DNA of 16,123 bases from Clostridia bacterium (GCA_017452565.1 JAFTMF010000165.1:1-16123); one strand, 5' to 3'. Counted from the first letter of the stretch, positions 8,020 through 14,512 are shown. Notes: generated by a model not told the origin, from the letters alone. Translations and numbers: made by a program.

Positions 8020-8931
8020 TTATAAATAATGCTCTTGGCCCGGCTCGGACGAGAGGGTTATCTGTCTGTAAAATCCGTTCACCGTAGAACGGGACCAGCC
8101 CATTCCCAAATAGTAGGCAAAGGCGGCAAGATCGGCGTTTTCCACTCCCAGCGTCAGCTGATAGGATTGGCTTTCTCCATCTCCCGGAGTAGGACGGCAT
8201 CCCTCAAGGGTTGCTCCCAGCTGACCTGCGGCAAAGAGCAATTCCCAAAGCTGTTCCTCGCCGGTGACCACCTTTAGTTGCAGGTGATCGGCACCTGCAA
8301 GGCAGGCGGGGGAGGCTGACAATAGCGCAAAGCGGATGTACTCTTCCTCGGTGATCTCCAGATGGCAGATCAGCACGGTGAAGAGATCGTAGCGGTCGAT
8401 CATCTGCACGAAGCGGCTCATCACGCCGTCTCTTGCACTTTCCACCGGCAGGACGCAGAAATCGTAGCGTCCGTCGGAGACGCCCTCGCAGGCATCGGAA
8501 TAGTCCTCGGCATCCACCGCCTCGCCGCTCCCCAGCACCTCGGTGATGCTTTGCAGCACCTTTCCGGCATAGGGATTTTGGAAATAGGCGATCACCGGGT
8601 CGGGCTTCTCCCACAGAGCAATTCCCTTCTCGGGATCGCTCTCTGCCAGCGTCTTGCACAGCTCCATTCGGGTGTAGAGCGCCACGATGCGCAGGAGCTC
8701 GGGATGCCCCACCAGCTCGGTACGCTCCCGCAGCCGTTCGCTGAACTCGCCGTAGAGGGAGGTGAGCACCTGCTCTCCTTCCGCATCCCCTTCCTCTTCC
8801 CCGCTCTCCTTCAGCTTTCTGCGAAGGTAATCGGCAAGGTCGGCCAGATGGGCTCGGCGGAGCTGCCAGCTGTCGGTAAACAGCTTATCGGCTTCCGACA
8901 GATTTTCGGCAATGATAGTCAGTTCATCCAT
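8020..8931 (-). CDS. Hypothetical protein resembling a truncated prephenate dehydratase/ACT protein, coupled to htpG
   Basis: This 303-aa protein has no family I recognise with certainty. Residues 1-110 are charged and helical. Residues about 113-193 read like the first lobe of prephenate dehydratase: VIAYFQNPYAGKVL, then an acidic SDACEGVSDGRYDFCVLPVE followed by SARDGV (compare the family's EAVESGEADYGVLPIENS..G), then YDLFTVLICHLEI. YIRFALLS at 198-205 sits where the family has its catalytic TRF strand, but the Thr is not there. Residues about 216-285 resemble an ACT regulatory domain. The second lobe, about 80 residues, appears to be missing, so dehydratase activity is unlikely. The gene starts 3 bp after the htpG stop, so translational coupling is likely. 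An amino-acid-sensing or HtpG-associated role would be speculation. Confidence 0.7.
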   Translation of the reverse strand: MDELTIIAENLSEADKLFTDSWQLRRAHLADLADYLRRKLKESGEEEGDAEGEQVLTSLYGEFSERLRERTELVGHPELLRIVALYTRMELCKTLAESDPEKGIALWEKPDPVIAYFQNPYAGKVLQSITEVLGSGEAVDAEDYSDACEGVSDGRYDFCVLPVESARDGVMSRFVQMIDRYDLFTVLICHLEITEEEYIRFALLSASPACLAGADHLQLKVVTGEEQLWELLFAAGQLGATLEGCRPTPGDGESQSYQLTLGVENADLAAFAYYLGMGWSRSTVNGFYRQITLSSEPGQEHYL

Positions 8932-8934
8932 GGC

Positions 8935-10797
8935 TTACAGCCGTTCCAAGGCATTTCCAAGGGTCTGATAGCTCTGACGCAGGAAGGATTTCAGCTCCTC
9001 TGCGGTGAGCTGTCTCTGTGCCAGCAGGGACAAGGACCAGATCTGTGCGGCGGCATTCTCCAGCGCACCCTCGTCGGTGACCTCCGCCAGCTTGCGGATC
9101 AGCGGAGAGTTGGAGTTGAGCACCAGCGTTGCCTCGGTCATTGCAGGCATTGCAAAAGACTCGCCGCGGCTATAATAGCGCATCATATCCTCGTAGCGGC
9201 GGGACTGCTCAGACAGATTCAGAAGCGCAGGTACGGCAGTATCGGCAAGGGCTTCGAAGGTAACCTTCAATTGATCGTTGCCGCTGACCTTTTGGAAGAG
9301 GGCAACCAGCGCCTCATTCTCCATTACCTCGCCGTCGCCCTTGAGCGCATCGGCAATATCTGCGTCAATACGCAGGAATTTGCACTGCTTGCTGTCCTCG
9401 ATGAGGCTCATATACTGCATCTCCAGCGGACCGGTGAGCAGGTAAACCTGAATGCCCCGTTCTCTGAACAGGGAGATATACTGTGCTTGGGAAACCTTAT
9501 CGGTAGCATAATAGAGCTTGCCCTCGTGGCTTTCCTTGGCAGCCTCCAGCGCTTCCTCCACCGTCTCAAACTCCTTCTCGTCGTCGCACAGGGGGAGCAG
9601 GAGGGAGTTTTGTACCCGATCGTAGAACTTGCGGTCACGGAGGCAACCGTATTCTACGAAGAGCTTAATGTCTTCCCAGAAGCCTTCGTACTTCTCCCGC
9701 TCGGTGTTGAAGAGGGAGTTCAGCTTATCTGCCACCTTCTTCACAATGTGTGCGGAGATTTTGGACACGTAGCCGCTGTTTTGCAGATAGGAACGGGACA
9801 CGTTCAGAGGCAGCTCGGGACAATCCAGCACGCCGCGGAGCATCAGCAGATACTCGGGGATGACTTCCTTGATGTTATCGGCTACGAATACCTGATTATA
9901 GTAGAGCTTGACCTGCCCTTCCATATTATCGTATTCGCTTCTGAGCGGCGGGAAGTAGAGGATGCCCTTGAAATTCAGGGGATAATCGGCGTTGAGGTGA
10001 ATCCAGAAGAGAGGTTCACGGAAATCGCCGAAGACTTGGCGGTAGAATTCCTTATATTCCTCCTCGGTGCACTCGGAGGCGGGCTTCATCCACAGAGGCT
10101 GGGTATCGTTTATCGGCTCTGCGGGAACAATATTGCCCTCTTCGTCCTTTGCAGGCTCGCTGCCGTCCTCGAAGAAGATGGCAACCGGCATAAAGGCACA
10201 GTATTTGTTCAAAACGGAGCGGACGTTTGCGGATTCCAGATACTCCTTGCCTTCCTCTGAGAGGTGGAGCACCACCGAAGTACCGCGGGGACGGTCCTCT
10301 GCGCCTTCCAAGGTATAGGAGCCTGCTTCATCGCAGGTCCAATGGACGGCAGGGGCACCGGTGAAGGATTTAGACCACACCTCTACGGTATCGGCTACCA
10401 TAAACGCCGAGTAGAAGCCCAGACCGAAGTGGCCGATGATACCGCTCTTCTCGTCGCCCTGCTCGTACTTCTGAATAAATTCCATCGCACCCGACAGCGC
10501 GATATTGCAGATGTACTTTTCCAGCTCCTCTGCAGACATACCGATACCGTTATCGGTAACGGTGAGGGTCTTCTCATCCTTGTCCAGAGTGACGGTGATC
10601 CGGTAAGCCTCGTCGTCCTCCTCAAACTGACCCAAGGAGGAGAGCCGCTTCAGCTTGGTCACCGCATCGCAAGCGTTGGACACCAGCTCACGGAGAAAAA
10701 TCTCTTTTTCGGAATAAAGCCATTTTTTGATTACGGGGAATATATGCTCGGTTTCTACCGAAATACCGCCGTTTTTGACAGTAAAGTCGTTAGACAT
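8935..10797 (-). CDS. htpG: HtpG, Hsp90-family molecular chaperone
   Basis: This is a 620-aa cytosolic ATP-dependent chaperone of near-standard length. The GHKL ATP-binding elements are clear: ELVSNACDA at about 37-45 (Mg-binding Asn), DNGIGM at 82-87, GHFGLGFYSAF at 122-132, and GTSVVLHL near 172. The middle and C-terminal domains follow without a break. I favour the ATG at 10797 (MSNDFTVKNGG). An in-frame GTG at 10809 sits only 1-2 nt from the AAAGG ribosome site. The spacing from AAAGG to the ATG is rather long, about 13 nt. It has a near-consensus promoter (10861-10889). No CIRCE element (GAGTGCTAA repeat) was seen, so HrcA control is not supported. The next gene is joined tightly to it. 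Confidence 0.96.
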   Translation of the reverse strand: MSNDFTVKNGGISVETEHIFPVIKKWLYSEKEIFLRELVSNACDAVTKLKRLSSLGQFEEDDEAYRITVTLDKDEKTLTVTDNGIGMSAEELEKYICNIALSGAMEFIQKYEQGDEKSGIIGHFGLGFYSAFMVADTVEVWSKSFTGAPAVHWTCDEAGSYTLEGAEDRPRGTSVVLHLSEEGKEYLESANVRSVLNKYCAFMPVAIFFEDGSEPAKDEEGNIVPAEPINDTQPLWMKPASECTEEEYKEFYRQVFGDFREPLFWIHLNADYPLNFKGILYFPPLRSEYDNMEGQVKLYYNQVFVADNIKEVIPEYLLMLRGVLDCPELPLNVSRSYLQNSGYVSKISAHIVKKVADKLNSLFNTEREKYEGFWEDIKLFVEYGCLRDRKFYDRVQNSLLLPLCDDEKEFETVEEALEAAKESHEGKLYYATDKVSQAQYISLFRERGIQVYLLTGPLEMQYMSLIEDSKQCKFLRIDADIADALKGDGEVMENEALVALFQKVSGNDQLKVTFEALADTAVPALLNLSEQSRRYEDMMRYYSRGESFAMPAMTEATLVLNSNSPLIRKLAEVTDEGALENAAAQIWSLSLLAQRQLTAEELKSFLRQSYQTLGNALERL

Positions 10798-10860
10798 AAT
10801 TTTTAACACACCTTTCCGGAGAGCGTGATGCTCACCGATTCAAATATCTTTCCATTGTCT

Positions 10861-10889
10861 ATTGTAGCCTATTTTTTCGCATTTGTCAA
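10861..10889 (-). promoter_or_regulatory. Sigma-A promoter of the htpG unit
   Basis: On the minus strand the consensus -35 TTGACA (10889-10884) and TACAAT (10866-10861) are separated by 17 nt. Transcription would start near 10853, giving a leader of about 56 nt. The strength suggests constitutive expression. No heat-shock operator is visible around it. Confidence 0.85.
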
Positions 10890-11116
10890 TCACAAAACGC
10901 CGATTCCTTGCAAAAAATCCTTCTGAATTCCTTTTTTTCACCGCTTCGAAAGGATGGACCGTCCTGCCATCCCTTGAATATACTGGAAGCAAATGAACTT
11001 TTTGTAAATTCGGTTTTATATGTTTAATCCCCCGTCCTCTACGGGCAAACTACTATCGTGAGAACAACCGTCTCCCTCAAAAATCCGAATGTTGATCGTT
11101 GAAAGGATGAGAAACT
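10890..11116. other. Divergent intergenic region between htpG and mazF
   Basis: No gene is supported here. In particular there is no ribbon-helix-helix antitoxin ORF upstream of mazF. A modest inverted repeat (GGATGG 10952-10957 with CCATCC 10967-10972) and an AT-rich stretch at 10991-11028 are visible. No plus-strand promoter with good boxes and spacing was found for mazF; TTGTAA at 11002-11007 is the best weak -35 candidate. Confidence 0.5.
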
Positions 11117-11572
11117 ATGACCGTCAAACGCGGCGATATATATTACGCAGACCTCTCCCCCGTGGTGGGCTCCGAGCAAGGCGGACTTCGGCCCGTACTT
11201 ATTATTCAGAACGACGTGGGCAACCGCTACTCCCCTACCGTCATTGCGGCGGCGATCACCAGCCGTCTGTCCAAAGCCAAGCTCCCCACCCACATCGACG
11301 TGGCACGCTCGGCCACCGTAGACAGCGATTCGCTGGGGCTTGCCCGTGACTCGGTGATTCTGCTGGAGCAAATCCGCACCCTCGACAAGCGGCGGCTGCG
11401 AGAAAAGATGGGCCATCTGGACGAAAAGCTGATGCAGCAGGTGAACGACGCCATCTCCGTGTCCTTCGGATTGCCCCTCGCTACCGGCACTGCTCCCGTT
11501 TATCCCGAAGCAGAAGCACCTGCCGTTGCCGCCGTAGTACGCCCGCCCGAGGATCCCAAAACCTTCGGCTAA
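11117..11572 (+). CDS. mazF: MazF/NdoA (PemK-like) endoribonuclease toxin, solitary
   Basis: This is a 151-aa sequence-specific mRNA interferase. It follows the Bacillus EndoA pattern closely: VKRGDIYYADLSPVVGSEQG at the N-terminus, GGLRPVLIIQN with the catalytic-site Arg25, AAAIT with Thr48, KAKLPTH, then RDSVILLEQIRT. Known Bacillus-type members are about 115 aa. This one has a short insertion near residue 65 and a C-terminal Ala/Pro-rich tail of about 32 residues (from about 120) that looks disordered. The ATG at 11117 is preceded by AAAGGATG. The antitoxin normally encoded just upstream is absent, and the upstream neighbour (htpG) is divergent. The next gene downstream has its own promoter. 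The family is certain; activity and partner are not known. Confidence 0.92.
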   Translation: MTVKRGDIYYADLSPVVGSEQGGLRPVLIIQNDVGNRYSPTVIAAAITSRLSKAKLPTHIDVARSATVDSDSLGLARDSVILLEQIRTLDKRRLREKMGHLDEKLMQQVNDAISVSFGLPLATGTAPVYPEAEAPAVAAVVRPPEDPKTFG

Positions 11573-11620
11573 ATTGGGGTGAACGAGGATACAAAATATC
11601 GGAAAATCTTCCTTGATCCC

Positions 11621-11649
11621 TTGATTTTCCCGTCTGAATGCGGTACAAT
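11621..11649 (+). promoter_or_regulatory. Sigma-A promoter of the regulator / dihydroorotase-like pair
   Basis: TTGATT (11621-11626) and TACAAT (11644-11649) are separated by 17 nt; the start of transcription would be near 11656. An 8-bp inverted repeat (GGAAAATC 11601-11608 with GATTTTCC 11623-11630) overlaps the -35 box and could be an operator. This promoter lies inside the longest open frame of the next gene, which is the main reason for choosing that gene's shorter start. Confidence 0.72.
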
Positions 11650-11695
11650 AGAGGTATACTTGTACAGTTTATGCAGAGAGGAGCGTGTTCAGACC

Positions 11696-12289
11696 GTGTG
11701 GATTATCAGCCGTGATACCGTTTTGGCAAAGGCCATTCAAATCGCCCTGCGGGAAGGGGGAGTGTGCGCCGAAGCGACCATTTTATCCGATCTTCCCACT
11801 CCTCTGCCCGAGGCTTCGGGCTGGATCGTGGACTTGGATGCACTCCCTGCCACCGCTTCCATTCCCGTACCTGCGGTGACCATCTCCCGCTCCCCCGACT
11901 TGCATCCCGAGGCCGATCTCCTGCGCCCCTTTCTCTTTCGGGAGATGGTGGAGCTGGCAAGAGAGCGATTTGCATCGCCCTCCCTTGCTGCAGAGCGAGC
12001 ACCTCGCAGCTCGTCTGCGCCGTTTCTGAAACTCCTGCCCGAGGGCGTATTGATGGGAGGCAAGCGGATCCCCCTCAGCCCCTGTGAGCGCGCGCTGTTG
12101 GCTCTGTTGATGGAGACTCCCGGCGAGTGCGTGCCCACTGAGCAAATGGATGCGCTGTGGCAAGAAAAAGGCGGCAACACCACCGCCGTTTACATCCGAT
12201 ATCTTCGTAAAAAGCTGGACGAGCCCTCCGGTCTGCGGCTCATCCGTTCGGTCAGAGGAAGGGGGTACTGCCTGTGTCTGCCAAGCTAA
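11696..12289 (+). CDS. OmpR/PhoB-type winged-helix regulator with degenerate receiver-like domain
   Basis: This 197-aa putative DNA-binding protein has an N-terminal part (1-90) that resembles a shortened receiver: WIISRDTVLAKAIQIALREG, then WIVDLDALP at 43-51 where the phospho-acceptor Asp would lie, and LLRPFLFREMVELAR at about 75-89 where the conserved Lys of KPF is Arg. The acidic pair near the first strand is missing. A linker leads to a good trans_reg_C winged helix (about 117-195): RIPLSPCERALLALL, then the recognition-helix region NTTAVYIRYLRKKL and the wing VRGRGYCL. I chose the GTG at 11696, with GAGAGGAG about 12 nt upstream, because the longer frame (GTG at 11579) would include the promoter at 11621-11649. 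No histidine kinase is nearby. It overlaps the next gene by 16 nt. Confidence 0.8.
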   Translation: MWIISRDTVLAKAIQIALREGGVCAEATILSDLPTPLPEASGWIVDLDALPATASIPVPAVTISRSPDLHPEADLLRPFLFREMVELARERFASPSLAAERAPRSSSAPFLKLLPEGVLMGGKRIPLSPCERALLALLMETPGECVPTEQMDALWQEKGGNTTAVYIRYLRKKLDEPSGLRLIRSVRGRGYCLCLPS

Positions 12290-13611
12290 GTAGTGCGCGC
12301 ACCGGTACGATTGCGCCCCCTCGCTACACGCTCATCCGCAACGTCCGCTTGCTAAGCCCCTCCGATCAAACCGACGAGCTTTGCAACATCCTGCTGAAAA
12401 AGGAAGCGAGCGATCCCATCCCCACCGTGGAGGCGATTGGAAAGGGGATCACTTCTCCCGTCGATCCGATCCTCACCATTCAAGGGGCAGGACTGCTTGC
12501 CTGCCGCAGCTTCGTGGATCTTCACACCCACACCTGCGATCCCGGCAATCTCCCGTTGGAAGACATCCGCACCGCCGGAGAATCCGCCATAGCAGGCGGT
12601 TACGGCGATGCGCTGGTTATCCCGTATGCCCCCTCCCCTTGGAGCGATGGGGAGACGCTGGCCTATCTGCACTCCAATTATCGCCAAAGCGGTTTGCTTA
12701 CTTTTCATTCCGCTTTTTACCTCACCCAACAAAACCGCGGACAAGACCTTGCCGATTTAGAGGGACTGTTTCAATCGGGAGTGAAGGCATTCTACGAAGA
12801 GGGCTACACCCCCCCTGCTCTGCTGTATCGGGGAATGGAGCGGATCGCATCGCTGGGCGGTCTGCTGATCCTACGGTGCAATCTGCCCGCCCTTTGTCCC
12901 GGTGGAAATCCCATTTCCAAGAACGCCGCCGTTGCCGCCGAAACTGCGCCCCTTGCCTCGGCCATTGCAATGGCCGAGGCTACCGGCTGCCGCCTACACG
13001 TCACGCTGGTCTCCACCGCACCTGCGGTAGAGCAAATCCGCGCCGCCAAGGCCAAGGGATTAAAAATCACCTGCGACACAGCGCCCCAATACTTCACCTA
13101 CGATGATCGGGAGCTGTTCTTCCACGGCGGGGCTGTGAAGGTAGATCCCCCTTTGCGCAAGGTGTCCGACAAACGTGCGATTATCGGCGGTCTTGCCGAC
13201 GGCACCATCGACTGCATCGTCAGCGACCACACCCCCGTGGCGGAAAAAGATAAAACCCGCTCCATTGCCGATGCCACTCCCGGCATACTGGGCTTGCAGA
13301 CCGCCTTTGGTCTTGCCCTGCGGGAACTGCACGCCCCCCGGGAGGACGGCACGCCGATGCTGGATCTGTATCGGATCGTAGAGCTGTTCACCACCGCTCC
13401 CGCCAAGATTTTAGGGCTCCCCGAACGGGTAGAGGTCGGTGCTCCTGCAAAGCTGATTCTGCTGGATCTCCAGCGGAAGTACACCTTCACCGCTGCGCTG
13501 CTGAAAAGCAAATCGAAAAACTGTCCTTGGTTAGAGCAAGGATTCAGCGGCCGAGTCAAATACAATTTCGCAAAGATTCAAAAGGATGCCTCCGGAAGGG
13601 CGAAAAAATGA
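12274..13611 (+). CDS. Dihydroorotase-family amidohydrolase with degraded active site
   Basis: This is a 445-aa member of the type I dihydroorotase family, whose role is the third step of pyrimidine synthesis. The fold is well preserved: FVDLHTHTCDPG at 80-91, the ED and AGGY stretch at 95-110, GVKAFYEEG at 169-177, RAAKAKGLKITCD near 256-268, VKVDPPLR at 288-295, DGTIDCIVSDHTP at 309-321, GILGLQTAF, and a beta-sandwich C-terminus. Against the canonical motifs several functional residues differ: HxHLR has become HTHTC (substrate Arg lost), the SDDG Asp is Glu, the H.E. metal ligand reads RCN (201-203), the HVST His is Leu245, and APH has become TPV. The HxH pair and the last Asp (D318) remain. 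The GTG at 12274 has GGAAGGGGG 8 nt upstream. It overlaps the regulator, and its TGA lies in the first ATGAAG of the array. Confidence 0.85.
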   Translation: MSAKLSSARTGTIAPPRYTLIRNVRLLSPSDQTDELCNILLKKEASDPIPTVEAIGKGITSPVDPILTIQGAGLLACRSFVDLHTHTCDPGNLPLEDIRTAGESAIAGGYGDALVIPYAPSPWSDGETLAYLHSNYRQSGLLTFHSAFYLTQQNRGQDLADLEGLFQSGVKAFYEEGYTPPALLYRGMERIASLGGLLILRCNLPALCPGGNPISKNAAVAAETAPLASAIAMAEATGCRLHVTLVSTAPAVEQIRAAKAKGLKITCDTAPQYFTYDDRELFFHGGAVKVDPPLRKVSDKRAIIGGLADGTIDCIVSDHTPVAEKDKTRSIADATPGILGLQTAFGLALRELHAPREDGTPMLDLYRIVELFTTAPAKILGLPERVEVGAPAKLILLDLQRKYTFTAALLKSKSKNCPWLEQGFSGRVKYNFAKIQKDASGRAKK

Positions 13612-13774
13612 AGCGTCGGCCTTGCCGACATGAAGCGGCGACTTCGTCGCCATGAAGTGTTTGCTTCGCAAACATGAAGCGAAGTGCGCCGACATCAGCC
13701 TTCCCATCCTTCATGGCCGAAGGCCACTTCATATCGGCAAGGCCGATGCTTCATGCGCCGCAGGCGCACTTCAT
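13608..13774. repeat. Array of ATGAAG-separated mini-hairpins with central inversion
   Basis: The left half has three 22-bp units starting at 13608, 13630 and 13652, plus a fourth start at 13674. Each unit is ATGAAG + C/T, a 6-nt arm, a 3-nt loop and the complementary 6-nt arm. Arm pairs are GTCGGC/GCCGAC, GGCGAC/GTCGCC and GTTTGC/GCAAAC. A non-repeated core runs from about 13681 to 13707. The right half has the same unit on the other strand, with CTTCAT separators ending at 13714, 13732, 13754 and 13774 and stems GGCC/GGCC, ATCGGC/GCCGAT and GCGCC/GGCGC. The arms differ in every unit, yet all pair perfectly. No ORF is supported. It resembles REP/BIME-like elements in organisation, but I cannot name the family. 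Confidence 0.85.
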
Positions 13775-13776
13775 TA

Positions 13777-13807
13777 AAAAAACCACTTGCTATGCAAGTG
13801 GTTTTTT
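13777..13807. terminator. Bidirectional Rho-independent terminator
   Basis: The stem CCACTTGC/GCAAGTGG (13783-13790 with 13794-13801) has a TAT loop. It is flanked by a run of at least six A on the left and six T on the right, so it works on both strands. It can end the plus-strand regulator/dihydroorotase-like transcript after the hairpin array, and the minus-strand tRNA-Leu transcript. Confidence 0.9.
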
Positions 13808-13811
13808 ACTG

Positions 13812-13898
13812 TGGTGCCGGTGACCGGGCTCGAACCGGTACGGGAAAACTCCCACGGGATTTTAAGTCCCGGGCGTCTGCCAATTCCGCCACACCGGC
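13812..13898 (-). tRNA. tRNA-Leu (anticodon UAA)
   Basis: On the minus strand the 5' acceptor arm GCCGGTG (13898-13892) pairs with CACCGGC (13822-13816), followed by A and an encoded CCA (13814-13812). The anticodon stem CGGGA/TCCCG encloses the loop CTTAAAA, giving anticodon TAA at 13864-13862. A long variable arm (GGGAGTTTTCCC) and the T loop GGTTCGAGCC are as expected for leucine tRNA. The length is 87 nt with CCA. It has its own promoter and shares a bidirectional terminator with the convergent gene. Confidence 0.97.
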
Positions 13899-13912
13899 GT
13901 GTGGACTTGTCT

Positions 13913-13941
13913 ATTGTACCACAGAAAGGCGGCTTTGTCAA
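13913..13941 (-). promoter_or_regulatory. Promoter of tRNA-Leu
   Basis: On the minus strand TTGACA (13941-13936) and TACAAT (13918-13913) are separated by 17 nt. The -10 lies 14 nt upstream of the mature tRNA 5' end. It is one of the strongest promoters in the window, as usual for stable RNA. Confidence 0.9.
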
Positions 13942-14176
13942 TCGGTTTGGGGAAAGTTTTATAAAAAGGATTGTTTGAACAGGCAACAGAGAGTTTCCCA
14001 GTGCAAATCGTTCGTTTCTGAGGCGGGAAGAACCATCTCAAACGCCGAAGTTTCTTCCCGCCTCAGACTCCACCCATCTCCTTGGCTTTGCGTCTGCGGA
14101 AAAGAGATGAGGAGCAGAATAAATAGTCAAGAATACAAAATAGGAATTTTAACCTTGCGCAGATGAATACTATACT
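13942..14176. other. Gene-free region between tRNA-Leu and the DUF2185 gene
   Basis: Frames that cross this region show no ribosome site and run into the tRNA antisense, so no coding region is supported. The only clear structure is the long perfect inverted repeat at 14017-14067. The part nearest 14176 is AT-rich and is the 3' flank of the DUF2185 gene, with no canonical terminator. Confidence 0.5.
14017..14067. repeat. Perfect 16-bp inverted repeat
   Basis: TCTGAGGCGGGAAGAA (14017-14032) is exactly complementary to 14052-14067, with a 19-nt loop. Neither side has a T run, so it is not an ordinary intrinsic terminator. It could be a stable RNA 3' structure for the minus-strand DUF2185 transcript (stop at 14177), a remnant of a mobile element, or part of a small RNA. 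It has no recognisable relation to the ATGAAG array. Confidence 0.75.
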
Positions 14177-14512
14177 TTATTCATCATATTCATCCAATAC
14201 GAATCCGTCATCTTCGCGAATGAATGCGGAGCCCAACGGTGCGTCGAGATATTTTATAATGTCGCTGTCATAATTACAGATCGTATTCAAGTCGAAGATA
14301 TGGAAGTTGTCGGGATTGTCGGTATATTCCTCGTCTTCATCACCGGCAAAGAATCTCCAGCCGCTATCCGGGAAAGCCGAATCGCCTTCCTCGCGGTACA
14401 TATATCCCACCTTCATACCATCAATTGTGATACGATTGGAGGCAAGACATCCTGCATTCCCTTTGGGAGTGTAGAGGTGCTTGATTTGATCTTTGGAAAG
14501 CAGAAAATTCAT
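14177..14512 (-). CDS. DUF2185 / Imm33-like domain protein
   Basis: This is a 111-aa acidic soluble protein. It matches what I know of DUF2185 (grouped with putative immunity protein Imm33): a CLASNRITIDGMKVGYMYRE stretch at about 22-41, SGWRFFAGDEDEEYTDNP at about 50-67, FDLNTICNYDSDIIKYLDAP at about 73-92, and GSAFIREDDG near the end. Members occur both beside polymorphic toxins and as stand-alone housekeeping-like genes. No toxin gene is visible on either side, so an immunity role is unproven here. The ATG at 14512 has AAGGAG 8 nt upstream. Its promoter is unclear; the 130 bp upstream hold hairpin repeats. Domain assignment is from memory of the family pattern. Confidence 0.8.
   Translation of the reverse strand: MNFLLSKDQIKHLYTPKGNAGCLASNRITIDGMKVGYMYREEGDSAFPDSGWRFFAGDEDEEYTDNPDNFHIFDLNTICNYDSDIIKYLDAPLGSAFIREDDGFVLDEYDE

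Noticed and set aside
8362..10260. 632-aa open frame on the plus strand across htpG and the PDT/ACT-like gene
   Set aside because: It is antisense to two real genes and crosses their junction. Its length reflects codon bias of the true strand; the translation shows no family.
10797..10889. CIRCE or other heat-shock operator in the htpG leader
   Set aside because: No GAGTGCTAA-type inverted repeat is present; only a plain sigma-A promoter is visible.
11579..11695. N-terminal extension of the winged-helix regulator
   Set aside because: It contains a near-consensus promoter with a 17-nt spacer and an inverted repeat, and its translation does not extend the receiver-like fold.
13608..13774. CRISPR array
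   Set aside because: Units are 18-22 bp with a 7-nt conserved part and self-complementary variable parts, and orientation flips in the middle. That is not a repeat-spacer structure, and no cas genes are near.
13684..14166. 160-aa and 63-aa plus-strand frames around the tRNA
   Set aside because: They read through the tRNA-Leu antisense (the familiar spurious PVTGLEPVRE-type translation), the terminator and the repeat array.
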